From Vishniacozyma victoriae (lineage: Eukaryota; Basidiomycota; Tremellomycetes; Tremellales; Bulleribasidiaceae): 64,000 nt of DNA. The DNA is taken from contig JADPYG010000088.1 of assembly GCA_017654735.1 (NCBI GenBank), positions 3,658,001-3,722,000 of the forward strand, read 5' to 3'. The translations under genes and the position numbers were made by a program. Shown piece by piece: positions 37,315-48,544 of this stretch. The notes under the pieces were generated by a model, which saw only the letters and a program-made list of their open reading frames with translations, ran no database searches and was not told the origin of the DNA. Position 1 is the stretch's first letter; every line of letters starts with the position of its first letter.

Positions 37315-39029
37315 TCAAGCAAGGGTACCCTATCACCGTCAGCATGTCTCGATGACATTAGCTGACCACTCACCATTGGGTCCCAAGGCTTGAGAACAGT
37401 CGCATGACCATCATCCAGTACCTTATTCCACCTCTTGTCGGCAATACTCCTAGGAACAACCACCTGGTAAACAAATTCCTTAAACCAGTCGGCAGTCATC
37501 ATGAACCATCCCGCCTCACCAGCAGCCTCGGACCAAGAATTCTCAATCTTGTACCTGACCGGTCTGCCCTTCGTATCAAGGTGGACAGCAGTAATAACCA
37601 TCGCGTGGGTCATACTGCTTTCTCCTGTTCGCAAACGCTGGGCTTTGTCCATGTTTAGGTCGTAGCCGAACGCAAGCTTGTAGTTATAGACTTCGGTATC
37701 CCAGATTCCTTTGGTTCGTTCAGAGTACTTTCCGGAGTCGCAACCGAAGAAAAGGGGAGTGTTGGCTTTGATTCCGGCGATGACTGCGTCTTCGAGGGCC
37801 TCGGTAGTTACGTTGACGTCTGTTTTGTGAGCCGAGACCGATTCACAAGATCAGGACGTACACTGGACAGGCCGCCCACCAACGACGTTCCCGAGCCTCT
37901 CAACAGTGTACAAACTCTCGTACTTGTTCCGTGGATCATTGATCAAACTGAATGAATCCTTGGGATCCATGTTCTTTCTCTTGCAGAACTGATCGTGGTA
38001 CTCCTTGGGTGTTCCCTCCCATCGATTGTACTTGTTGTCTTTATCGTAGTATTCCCATACAAACGATTCAGATGGTCGAGGTGGGGATCCGAGAGCAATA
38101 GAAACGGTATTGAAGATTTCCTTCATGTACTTCGACTTGAGCTCCTTTGCTTGAGATGGCTTCGATCGGAGGTTCAGCGAGTATTCGCGAAGCTTGGAAG
38201 TGAGGACTTGGCCGAGCCTTGCTGATGCCATGGACGAGTATGAGTCGGGGTAAATCTTGTAGGGGACGATACCGTATTTCTCTGCCACTCAGCTTGTGTC
38301 TAGTGAAAATGAAGCTTACCGATGAGGTTGACTGCCATATCCCATTGACCACCATCTCCCACGGGCGATTGGTTCATGAAAGAGATAATCCTAGAATCTT
38401 CGTCTTCATCCGCCAAATCCAGCATGCTCCTGACTATCAGCTCGGACGATCGTGTGAACATACTCAAGGTAGTAATTCGCCTTCTCAAGCTTATCATAGA
38501 AGAACAAGTAGTTCTGAGAGAGCTGGAAGTCTCCGAGGTTCAACTTCTCGATGACATTGTATCGCAAGACGTTGGCTATGACTGTCAGCTGTTGCCCTAG
38601 AAATGGACAGCGGACATACTGGTGGCGAACAGCCAACATCTTCCACTGCTGTACTGATTGACCCTTGGACCAGGGTACTCTCCATTGGGACCAAGTCCCT
38701 TCAGGTTGAGGTTGAATATCTTCTCATCGTGCAAGATGGTCTTTCGGGAGGCAAGAGCCGCGACTGGGTCGACCTGGGACAAGACCAGTCGAGACAGGGC
38801 GAGGGTGCTGTCCTGATTGTCAGCGTCAGGCTTACACTATCAGAGACTGAACTGGGCCTACATCTTCAAGCTCGTTAGTCCACCTGGTGATATTGTCCGA
38901 GCTCAGGGCTTGTTCTACCTCGACCGAAGGCTTATCTGACTTTGGTGCATCATGCCTCTCTACGATCATCTGCTTCTCGTTGATCTCGGCAGGTGGGTTG
39001 ACTGTGACTTTGGAGTAATTGCTTCCCAT
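37315..39029 (-). CDS. LAP3: Bleomycin hydrolase, cysteine aminopeptidase
   Basis: Start ATG at 39029, stop TGA at 37317-37315. It is a papain-fold (C1B) cytosolic aminopeptidase that also hydrolyses homocysteine thiolactone. The active-site region [14 protein letters not shown] supplies Gln and Cys. [20 protein letters not shown] supplies His, and [17 protein letters not shown] supplies Asn. [19 protein letters not shown] and [11 protein letters not shown] are also family hallmarks. The N-terminus MGSNYSK fits an N-myristoylation consensus. The last coding exon is only 15 nt (37329-37315) and encodes GTLA plus stop, which is the C-terminal tail that reaches into the active site in this family. 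Start codons of this gene and GIM5 are 227 bp apart. Confidence 0.92.
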
Positions 39030-39256
39030 GGTTATTCGAGAAGTATGAGTGTGTTGTTTGAGAACAGCGAGTTCTGAGATGGCGTATTTGAGAACAAAGG
39101 GGAGGGGGGAGGTATCTCTAGTCACCCGAGAGCAACGCGTGACCGTTCAGTCCTTATCATCGGTCATCTCCGGTAAGAATAGGCGTGACAGCTAGGCGCT
39201 TTAAGCTAAACTCAAAGTCTGTCGCTCAGACTCATTGCATCCATCATTTAGCAATC

Positions 39257-39837
39257 ATGGCAGAACAGCAAGTAAACCTTACAGACTTGGATCTGAATCA
39301 ACTACAGGATGTCAAGAAACAGCTCGACTCGGTAAGCCCTTCGCTCCTTCCTCTCGAAAAGCTTACTGACAAGTAGGAATTGGAACATTTGACAGGATCA
39401 TATCAGCAGCTTAAACAGGCTCAGGCGAAGTTCAGGTCGTGTGTATCGGATATCTCGGAATTGACACCTTCTTCCAAAGGTAAGCTCCGAAGCGCTGCGC
39501 GAAGGACTGAGCTGATGGAGTAGGAAGGGAAATTCTGATACCTTTGACAAGCTCTTTATACGTCCCCGGAAGATTAACGGATGTTGAGAATGTAATTATT
39601 GATGTTGGAACTGGTTACTATGTCAAGAAGGTAAGCTGATTGGACCTTGCTGCCGAAGCGGAGCTAACAAGATAGAGCAAAGCTGAGGCAACGAAACATT
39701 ACGGTACGAAAAATGAATTCGTCCAAGGAAACCTAGAGACGCTGCAGAAGACGATAGAGAGGAAACAGGATAATGCGCAGAGTGTGGTGCAGGTGTTACA
39801 GATGAAGATGCAGGAGCAACAACAACAAAAGGCATAG
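39257..39837 (+). CDS. GIM5: Prefoldin subunit 5
   Basis: Exons 39257-39331, 39377-39479, 39524-39630 and 39676-39837 give 148 residues. An alpha-type prefoldin subunit with N- and C-terminal coiled-coil helices flanks the beta-hairpin core ([34 protein letters not shown]). The hexameric prefoldin hands actin and tubulin to CCT, so it works with the CCT3 product encoded 16 kb upstream, though the genes are not adjacent. Confidence 0.92.
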
Positions 39838-39905
39838 GCATGGTCGAACTCTCTGGCTAGTCATGTATATCGTAAATGTATGTATCTATATACACATGAC
39901 CCTCG

Positions 39906-41265
39906 TTATGAGGAGGGCACAGAGCCCGCCGCGTAGATGACGCTACTATCCAGGTCTCTATGTGCTCTCTTGATGATCTCGAAGTAATTGGGGTCCTCCT
40001 CTGGAGTGACCATATTATGGCGGACGAGGAAATCGATCAGGATCAAGCCGCAGTTTGGCTTGAACTCGCCATTATGCAATGCCTCAATCACCTCGGGGAG
40101 GGGTCGGAGCTGTGGATTAGCACGATTCGTGCTAGCATAGATCGGACTGACCGCAAACGATTCCACTTCATCGTCGTGAGGCTTTGGGCGAACATACTCT
40201 GCATTGTCTTGAGGCGGTAGTTGTAGATCATAGGTGTATTCGAGTTCTGACGAGTCAACTACTAGTCATTCAGCGTGATACATGTGACTTGCCAGGTTGC
40301 AGCCACCCGTCATCTGTTATGTAGAAGTACGTCACAGCTCCGGTTTGCCTGTCATCAGCTTGTTCAGACGGTCGACTTGTGGTTTGCGTACTTCATGTAT
40401 TTCTTGACAAAGGCATCTGGGAGACTGGCTTCCTCGTCACACTCTTTGATCATCGAGTCGATAGGTCTCATACCAGCGGGAATCCCACCCGCAACAGACT
40501 ACAATCAGCCACTACCAGCATCTTGAGCCTACGTTGTCAAGTTTGCTAGGCCACCTGAAATGAGCATTGTCGGGTCAGACATGAGGGATAAACTCACGTC
40601 GCTTTTGTAGCGCTTCTTGTTGGTACCCAGATCTTCATATCGTTCCCTTCACCTTCATAGGCTATTTGTCAGCCTCGCCCCTGCAACATGGCTTACCAGT
40701 CATGTGGACTCCAATCGTCCTCAGCCCAAATAGTGCACACGCCGCTCGTTCGATGGTGAATGCTGCATTTGACAGTGGGCTACCGGCGGACTTGGTGGAA
40801 AAGATTGATGATCGTCTATCAGCAAAGATCGTATAATGCTCGTTCCTCCAACCTAAATATTAATTCTGTCAATCATCAGGTGTGGAGCGACGGACCACCT
40901 AGCGGTCCTGGAAATTTCCCCTCGTCCCTCCACTTTACTGAAAGCTCATTTATGACCTCACCCATTTTCCCCTGCTTCACAACCCAGTCATTGAAACAGA
41001 TACCATTGTCGACCCCGTCATTCTCGGTGGACAAGAGCTTGAAGGGCTCTTTATCATCTCCGAATAATGACCTCATGCACTCCAATACCTCGGGTCGTAT
41101 TAGGCCAACGGGCGGTACGTCATTTGCCTGATCCTCTGCAGTCAAGTAGAATGGGATATACACCTCGGGCGTGGGTGGTGATAACGTATTTTCCCATCGA
41201 TTCGTATGAGGAAGGTAGAGGAAGTTGTCGGCCGCGGCCACGATGGGCAGCAGGGATCGCGACAT
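39906..41265 (-). CDS. Nudix hydrolase with DUF4743 N-terminal domain
   Basis: Seven exons (41265-40899, 40852-40697, 40661-40598, 40554-40533, 40498-40392, 40348-40293, 40246-39906) give 370 residues. The N-terminal half is the DUF4743 domain (PEVYIPFYLT, PVGLIRPEVLECM, FPGPLGWRNEHYTIFA, AACALFGLRTIGVHM). The Nudix box is the variant of this family, GGIPAGMRPIDSMIKECDEE, where the first Glu of the classic signature is not kept. Yeast YJR142W-type relatives hydrolyse oxidised thiamine diphosphates; the same role here is inference. Exon 4 is 22 nt. The intron after exon 6 uses a GC donor (GCAAGT). Confidence 0.85.
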
Positions 41266-41809
41266 GCTGAGATATAATACAGTGATTGTATGGACACCTT
41301 TGTCAAGTCAGACCGAGCAGGCCAATCGTCAAGTCTGGAGTCCCACAAACGACCACCTTTGCCAGCAAAGCACCCGAGGATAAGAAGTGCATGGCTACTC
41401 TTCACTGCCAATTAGGCGCCGTGCAGTCTATGAGGACGTGAAATGCTGAGAGGACAAGTGCTTTCAGACCTAGGCCGGAGTTATGTGGTCATTAGTCCGT
41501 AATGCCGTTGCATCGACTTGTCACTGACAATACTCTAGCGTTGAGCGACTATGAAAATAAGGTTTGAGAGTGGCACTCGAGACGCGTTGTTCCAAATCTC
41601 GAATGGATCTCCAAAAGTCCCGTTTGGAGAAGCCGCAACCCGATTCAGAGCCCTTAAAGGACAGTTGTAGGCTTTCAGGAAATACAGATAGAATCGGGGA
41701 GAGTCGGTGAAGCTACAAGGCGTACTAAAGGAGCAAGATACAGCCAGCTACACTGCCCGACCTGTCGTCACGTTTATATTGCAACAAAACGGAAAGTCGA
41801 AATGACGTA
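41266..41809. other. Intergenic region upstream of the tRNA
   Basis: 544 bp without a supportable gene. It probably contains the Nudix gene promoter on its left side. Confidence 0.4.
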
Positions 41810-41897
41810 TCTCTTGTAGCTCAGTGGTAGAGCATTGTGCTTATGAGGTTACGCGTTGGCATCGCAATGGTCGGCAGTTCAAACCTGTCCTGGAGAA
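41810..41897 (+). tRNA. tRNA-Ile (anticodon UAU) with intron
   Basis: The cloverleaf can be folded. Acceptor TCTCTTG pairs with CTGGAGA (one T-T mismatch, one G-T). D-arm GCTC/GAGC encloses AGTGGTA. Anticodon stem TTGTG pairs with CGCAA. T-arm GGCAG/CTGTC encloses TTCAAAC. The anticodon loop reads C-T-TAT-G with TAT at 41842-41844, then about 16 extra bases (41846-41861) at the canonical 37/38 intron site. A box (TAGCTCAGTGGT) and B box (AGTTCAAACCT) promoters are present. A T5 terminator follows at 41901-41905. Confidence 0.78.
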
Positions 41898-43659
41898 TTC
41901 TTTTTAGACATCGCCACATGCATCGCTTGCTTGGTAATCCCCTTGTCAACAACTTCAGCTTACTCTTTGCCAGGGATGAGAGCGTCAGGCGGAGCGATTT
42001 ACGCGATATACATACACATACACAAGCGAGGCACGGCCATCGCACACAATAGACACACATTTAGGTCTTACGGCAAGTTACTTGCCAATTGGTCCCGTAT
42101 CGTGCATGCATCTCACATATGACCCGGACGCCTGAGAGCATTGTCGCATCACCTGAATACGTCCTCCCAGCACCAGTGATGCATGGCGTATTGGCTGATA
42201 GTTAGTCGTATGAGAAGTGCCACGTAGATCGCCCGTGATGACGCAAAGTTGGCCGGACTCGGAAGCAACGTTCCCAGCCACAGATTCCCCGTGACTTTCA
42301 GGGGCGGGGCGTTAAAAATACGCTTAACGGTGAGGTGTTTTTTCTGGCCAAGGAACGGTAACAAGGGAGTGCGTGTGTCGGAGCTTTTAGTGGTGGAAAT
42401 TAAGCTCTGTTGGCGGGACCTGAATGGACGCGCAGAAGCAGACTAGCGTGCAAGTGGGCATTTGCAGAGAGAGATCCGGTATGGCGTAGTCAGGGTCTTA
42501 GTTGAACAACACACTCCTTTTTTGGGTCGCTGGAGACCCGATACAAGCTACCGACCGATCACCTAGCTGTGATAGAATACCGAGGAACCCCAGACCCAAA
42601 TAACTGCGACTTGTTATCAACACATTCACCGTGCTATACCTCTCACCTTTCGTTCACTCCACTGTTTATCCATTACCGGATACTCTGACCGAAGTCGAGA
42701 TCCGACCATCCCGCTCGGACCGCAAACGCACTGCCAGGAACGGGACTTCGACTGGAATCTCGGCAACGAAACATCTCACCTAATCCTATCATTGTCTACT
42801 TTATCATTCTCGACTTGTCAATATAGGTACGTTGCCTTCTTCTACTATCCCACCTTCCAACGCGACGTACACGTCGTGACCATTTGTCACTCACGCGAGA
42901 CGCACGAAAGGGTGTGTTTCACTCGTGCGGGAGAATACGTCAGGTCCGCGTCGATCAATTAGGCCGGGATGCGCCCTTTCGGTTCCTATTTCTTTTTGTC
43001 ATAGCATGCTTCTCGCTCCGGTCTTCCCAACATCCTTTGCTCAATCATCCTTTGACGCCCTTTGATCAACCATCCAAACGCACCTCCCCCCACTTTCACC
43101 TGCTAAGGTTCCTCTCCCTCACTACACACCTTCCTTTCGCCTCGACAACTAGAGTTTCATATAATTCCCGATCAATGTGAATGAAAGCTATTGTGCTGAC
43201 TCAAGACCCTCCTTTAGGCTACGCCATCCACACCATCCCTTTTCACCTAAACAAACCTTCCTTGCGCCTCCTCGGACAACACAGCTTCGGACGTCCGAAT
43301 AACAACTTGATTGTCTCGTTGCCCCTGAGATAATTAACACGGAAAACGGATTTAGCGCCGCCGCAGCACCATCATCTCGACGACCGGGTGCACTACACGA
43401 GGCGACATCCTTCGATCGACTCATCTTCTCACGCCCCTCAACCTGATCACCATCTCTCGACAGGATTTACATCTTTGCCCTTTATACCACAGGTGAGTAC
43501 AGATCCCTCATCTTTCCTTTCATCTTTCCGTGCGCATCATTACCGCATCACATCAAAGGCCACCATACCCACAAAGGCTCGTGCGACAAAGGATTATCGG
43601 GCGAAGGCGGAGTTGCGGGATTATCAAGCAAATGGATGGAGCGTATACGCGCATCAATC
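41898..43659. promoter_or_regulatory. Long upstream/leader region of SSN6
   Basis: About 1.76 kb without a conserved coding frame. The right part (from about 42600) is C/T rich on the plus strand, as in fungal leaders. It holds many short uORFs, a strong splice donor (GTACGT at 42827) and a branch-like GTGCTGAC near 43194, followed by possible acceptors. A second donor-like GTGAGT is at 43492. This suggests a long spliced 5' UTR, but transcript ends are not known. Confidence 0.4.
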
Positions 43660-46600
43660 ATGTCACACCCCATCATGTCTTCTGAACTTGTTCCGGCTCC
43701 AAGGCAACCTAGTGGGCCCCGACTGACATCTCAGAACGGACACGGACATCGAAAAAAACCATCTGCTATCGAATTGCCCAACATGTCGCATCGACACCAT
43801 TCACAATTACCCCACAACTACCCTGGGCCCGCCTATCCACCTTCCAATTATCACTCTACTGCCCGTCATGTCTCGAATGGACCACCTCCCCCAGGAATGA
43901 TGGCTGCTCCACAGACCATGCCAATGTCTGGACCACCCGAACCCATGCCGCATATGTCGAACGGACACGGTCACAGTCACGCACCACACGTACCTCAGAT
44001 GAGTGCAGCAGCGAGAATAGGCAAGGAGAATATGGAAAAGACGCTAGCTCAGCTGGCGAATGCCAATGAGAACACCTGGATGTTGATTGGTAAGCATCTT
44101 TGAAAAATGCCTCCCTTCCTTTACTGACATAACAGGTGCTGTAGCAGAGCAGGTGCAGGATCAGGACAAGGCACTAAGAGCTTTCGAGACTGCGCTCAAA
44201 CACAATCCCAATTCGGTCCTAGCTCTGAACGCCGTCGCTTCGATTGCAAGGAGCAGGGACGATTTCGATAAAGCGATCGAATATTTTCAGCGAATTTTGA
44301 ACATCAAGCAGGATAATGGAGAGGTTTGGGGATCAATGGGTGAGCAGACTTTCCCTCTTCAATGATGCGATATGTGTGGACTAACGAATCTTAGGACATT
44401 GTCTGTTGATGAAGGACGATCTTCCAAAAGCATACACTGCTTACCAACAAGCCCTATACCATCTCCCAAACCCAAAAGTAAATACCTCAAATTTTCCCCG
44501 ACTTTAGCTAATATTGCAGCAAGAGCCAAAGTTGTGGTATGGCATCGGTATACTTTACGACCGGTATGGATCATTTGAGCATGCGGAAGAGGCATTCTCA
44601 AGTGTGCTCCGAATGGAGCCCAGTGAGTCATCACCCTTCGCATTGATACATCTGCTGACAACCAGACTTTGAGAAAGCCAACGAGATCTATTTCAGGTTG
44701 GGTATCATCTACAAACAACAGCGAAAATATACCAACAGTCTAGACGTACGTTGGTTCTGCGGAATTGAGCTGATTGTCCAGTGCTTCAAATACATTCTCG
44801 ATAATCCTCCTAGACCTCTGACTTCATGGGATATTTGGTTCCAACTTGGACACGTCTATGAGCAGGACGGTAAAGTGAGTCGAAAACTAGCTCAAGTCAG
44901 ATGCAGTACTGACGATCCAGTTCGAGGACGCTCGTGATGCGTACAGTCGGGTTCTCGAACATCAACCCGATCATGCGAAAGTACTACAGCAGCTCGGTTG
45001 GTTACACCATCAGCCAGGAGCTCCTTTTGCCGACCAAGAAAAGGCAGTCACGTACTTGACCAAGAGTCTCGAGACTGGTTAGTTATGCCGGTGCAAGGTG
45101 TTGTTGATATGCTAAGGTACAGATGCAAACGACGCTCAAAGCTGGTACCTCCTCGGACGAGCCTACATGGCCGCTCAGCGATACAATAAAGCCTACGAGG
45201 CTTACCAACAAGCAGTATACCGAGATGGTCGAAACCCAACATTCTGGTGCTCGATCGGTGTGTTGTATTACCAGATCAACCAGTACCGAGACGCCCTTGA
45301 TGCCTACTCTCGAGCTATCCGATTGAACTCCTACATCAGTGAGGTATGGTTCAACTTGGGAAGTCTTTACGAGTCTTGCAACAACCAGGTCGGAGACGCT
45401 ATCGATGCGTATGAACGAGCATTCGAGCTCGATCCCGCAAAGGAAAGCATCAAACAACGGCTACAGATTCTCCGGGGTGCTCGAACCGATCAACCGCTAC
45501 CTCCACCACCACAACCAATCGACGTTCACCCATCGCAATACTCTACTGCACCTGGTAATGGAGCCTACGGTGGATCACCTCATCAATCTCCTGGTCGTGG
45601 TCACGGACAGCTTGAAGGTCGAATGGATGGTCACGCCGCTCCCGGTCCTGCTGGTCGAGACCTACCCCCTCCACCTGGTGGCGATGCTCGAGGGCATTCT
45701 CCTGCTCCTTTCCGTGGTGGTGCCGCACCTCCTCCACTTCAGCTTGCCGACGAGTCTCGAGGCTCAATGTCTCGACACGCACCACTTGCACCTATTGAAG
45801 TCGGTCAATCGGACCCCCGCAGTCAGCGAGATGCGCAAATGCATAACGGCAGTCAACGTGATCCCTTGGGCAGAAGGCCTATCGATGCCCCACCTTCGCC
45901 TCGACGTCGATCCGAATACCCTCCGTACCCCGCGCATGGTCAAAGAGAGAGAGAGCGAGAAAGGGAGCGAGACGAATGGGAGAGGAGAGATCGAGCCCGA
46001 GCCCCTGCAGGACCGGATCCCCGTGGACCATCTCCAAGACTACCCGAGTACCGACAAGGTGGTCATTATCAATCTCCACGACTTCCTTCCGATCCTCGAG
46101 ATTATCCTCGATATGGCGAGGGCCCACCAGGTCCCCCTGCTTCGCAGTACCCCACCGACCCCCGATACGATCCTCGACAAGGTGATCGAATGGATGCTAG
46201 GGGCCCTTCTGTCGTTCGAGATGATCCTCGAGCCCATTCTCCTGCTCCATCTGCTGCTAGTCGAGCTTCTACCAAGAGGAAGCAGAAGGAAGACGAGTCT
46301 AGGTCGGCATCAAAGAAAGCTAGGGATGAGAGTGGTAAACCGCCAAGCAAGAAGACTTCGAACGGAAATGGCGAAATGAATGGTGCTGCTCCCAACCGAT
46401 CCATTGATGAGGGTGAGCTTTCAGGATATGTCATCGGGTGTCGCAGCTGACGAAACAGACTACGATGACGGTGCCGGTGCTGTCGACGCGTTGATGACAC
46501 TACATGGTGATCGACCATCCAACTCTGCCTCCCCATTAGGATCGCCATCAGCAGGATCCAAGCGACCCGCGTCCCCAAAGCTCGAAGCAGTGCAATCAGT

Positions 46601-47228
46601 CAAGAAGTCCAAGAGCGCGACAGGTTCTCCAGCCACCAGGGTCGTTCTCGAAGTCATCAACACTCCTACTGTCGACAGTCCAATCCCACGCACCGATAGC
46701 GCTAGTAACGGAGATGGTTACTTCAAGGGCGTTGAGACTAAGAATACAGAAGCCACAACTACCGAGGCAGCTCAGGAGAGCTCTGAGAAGAAACTCGAGC
46801 CAAATACGGAACCTACCGCAGCCGAGTCTGTCCCTGCTCCATCGGCACCTGCCGCTGTCGAAGAAATCAAGGATCCTGCCTCACCAGCTGCGCCTGTCGC
46901 GGACGCTGCAAGCGCCGAGGATGTGACCATGGCGGATGTCGAACCAACCGCCGTCGCTCCAGCCACAGTCGACTCTGCCCCTGAAGAGGTTGCTCAGCCT
47001 GCTGCCGAAAAATCGACTGTCGAGCCCACCGCTACTGAACCGACCACTACGGAACCCGCTGCCCCTGCTCCTGCTGCCGCTAAACCAGAAAGCTCCGCCA
47101 TGGAAGTAGACGCACCGGCTGAGTCGGAGAGACCAGCTACCCCGGACCTACCTGCTCCACCTGCAGCTACTGCTGCCACCACCACCGAAACCCCTGCTCA
47201 GCCGACGGAAGATGAGAAGAAAGAGTGA
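43660..47228 (+). CDS. CYC8: General transcriptional corepressor SSN6/CYC8
   Basis: Nine exons (43660-44089, 44136-44339, 44395-44477, 44520-44622, 44666-44745, 44782-44874, 44921-45077, 45123-46412, 46459-47228) give 1069 residues. It pairs with Tup1 to repress many gene sets. About ten TPRs follow a His/Pro/Met-rich N-terminus, for example LRAFETALKHNPNSVLALNA, LWYGIGILYDRYGSFEHAEE, TSWDIWFQLGHVYEQDGKFE, SWYLLGRAYMAAQRYNKAYE and EVWFNLGSLYESCNNQVGDA. The C-terminal half is disordered: Arg/Pro/Asp-rich, then KR-rich, then a Pro/Ala/Thr/Glu-rich tail. An in-frame ATG eight codons upstream (43636) is an alternative start. Confidence 0.92.
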
Positions 47229-47538
47229 AGATCGGGATTAGCTTACCATAACACATGAGACATAAGCATGAGGAGAAGATATTTGTTTATGGATATATCT
47301 AGACTTGTATATAGTGTTCATGACCCATGTAGGGTGCGAATCCACTTAGAAGATAAATATTTGACATATGTGCATTTATACGAATCAAGCGTCCAAGTAT
47401 CTTGACTGGCGGTGGAGGCGATCGTCATAGATCTGGTAATCAGATTGCTATATTCTGAGCTGTCTTACTCCATCTTTCTTGCACTCAACTCAATACTGCC
47501 TTCAGACCGCTTATATTTGGTCATTGAATAGGTCACAG
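47229..47538. other. Intergenic region between CYC8 and J-protein gene
   Basis: 310 bp, A/T-rich just after the CYC8 stop. No gene is seen. An in-frame ATG at 47479 could extend the J protein by 20 residues. Confidence 0.4.
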
Positions 47539-48452
47539 ATGCGACCTCTACCAGACTACCGCATACCATTCCAATTGGTCAATCTCGGAACCTCATCAGC
47601 CGTGGCATCATCATCGAGATCGACACTGTCATCCGCTCCACGACCCAGGTTACCTTGCTCCCCCAAATGCGTTGGGCGAAATCTACATACTACTCCACCT
47701 CGCCTGGCTAAAGTCAAAAGCCATTATGAAGCTTTATCATTACAAAAGAATGCTACGAAACAACAAGTAAAAGCTAGATTTTACGAGGTGAGTCTACACA
47801 GTGGAACTAGATCAGTGACTGACGAGTAGCTGTCGAAGAAACATCACCCTGATGCGCCTGGAGGGGATAAGGATAGATTCCTAGAGATTAATGATGCCTA
47901 CCATACGTTAGGAGATGACGGGAGGAGGTAGGTCAACCACTCATTAGCTAGTCACAAGACCAACTAACCCCCAGGCGGGTATACGATAATTCCCAAACAT
48001 CCAGATCGTCCGGTCCATCTGGCTACTATTCACCTCATTCGCCAGGATCTCGCCCAACAGGTCAAGGACCTCATCGAGCATGGGGCCGTACTAGACCACC
48101 ACCGTCAGGTAGATCGCCAAATGAACCTTATAACCCATTCGCTCGGCCTCATGCGTATCCCCGAGCTGAACCTTCTGGGCATCCTGGAGCTGGCCCATTT
48201 GGGAGGACATCGACTGGTCGTAAACCACCCCCGAGTTCCGAGTTTGAGGGATTGAAGGCGGAAGGAGGGGTCTGGAGGTTCTCGGTGGTATTGGGGCTGT
48301 TGGTCGCGGTGATCAGCTTTGGAGGGGGGTTGAGTGTTAGTGCAGAGGAGCTGGATACAGAGAGGATGACACCTCCTGAGGACTATGAGGAACGCATAAT
48401 GGACAGTCCACGGAGTTTAGATCCAGAAGGTATAAGCAAGATTGATGCATAG
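47539..48452 (+). CDS. Mitochondrial-type J-domain protein with C-terminal TM segment
   Basis: Exons 47539-47787, 47830-47927 and 47975-48452 give 274 residues. The N-terminus is basic and Ser rich up to RNLHTTPPRLAKV, resembling a presequence and cleavage region. The J domain follows, with HYEALSLQKNATKQQVKARF, the HPD tripeptide in SKKHHPDAPGGDKD, and FLEINDAYHTLGDD. A Gly/Pro/Ser-rich linker leads to one hydrophobic segment (VVLGLLVAVISFGGGLSV) near the C-terminus. This suggests a membrane-tethered Hsp70 co-chaperone of the mitochondrion. The specific partner cannot be told. Confidence 0.8.
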
Positions 48453-48544
48453 ATCTACGAACATATGTCATTATTGTGTAATCTGACTCGGCGGTGAGAC
48501 GTCCAGGGCCTTTGAATACAGCTCGACAGCTGACGGTCAATGTC

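Noticed and set aside
41837..42122. Short open frames overlapping the tRNA
   Set aside because: They run through the tRNA and its terminator with no coding resemblance.
45339..46379. 346-residue plus-strand frame overlapping CYC8
   Set aside because: It is a shifted frame of the low-complexity CYC8 exon 8; the CYC8 frame contains TPRs and joins in frame with its flanking exons.
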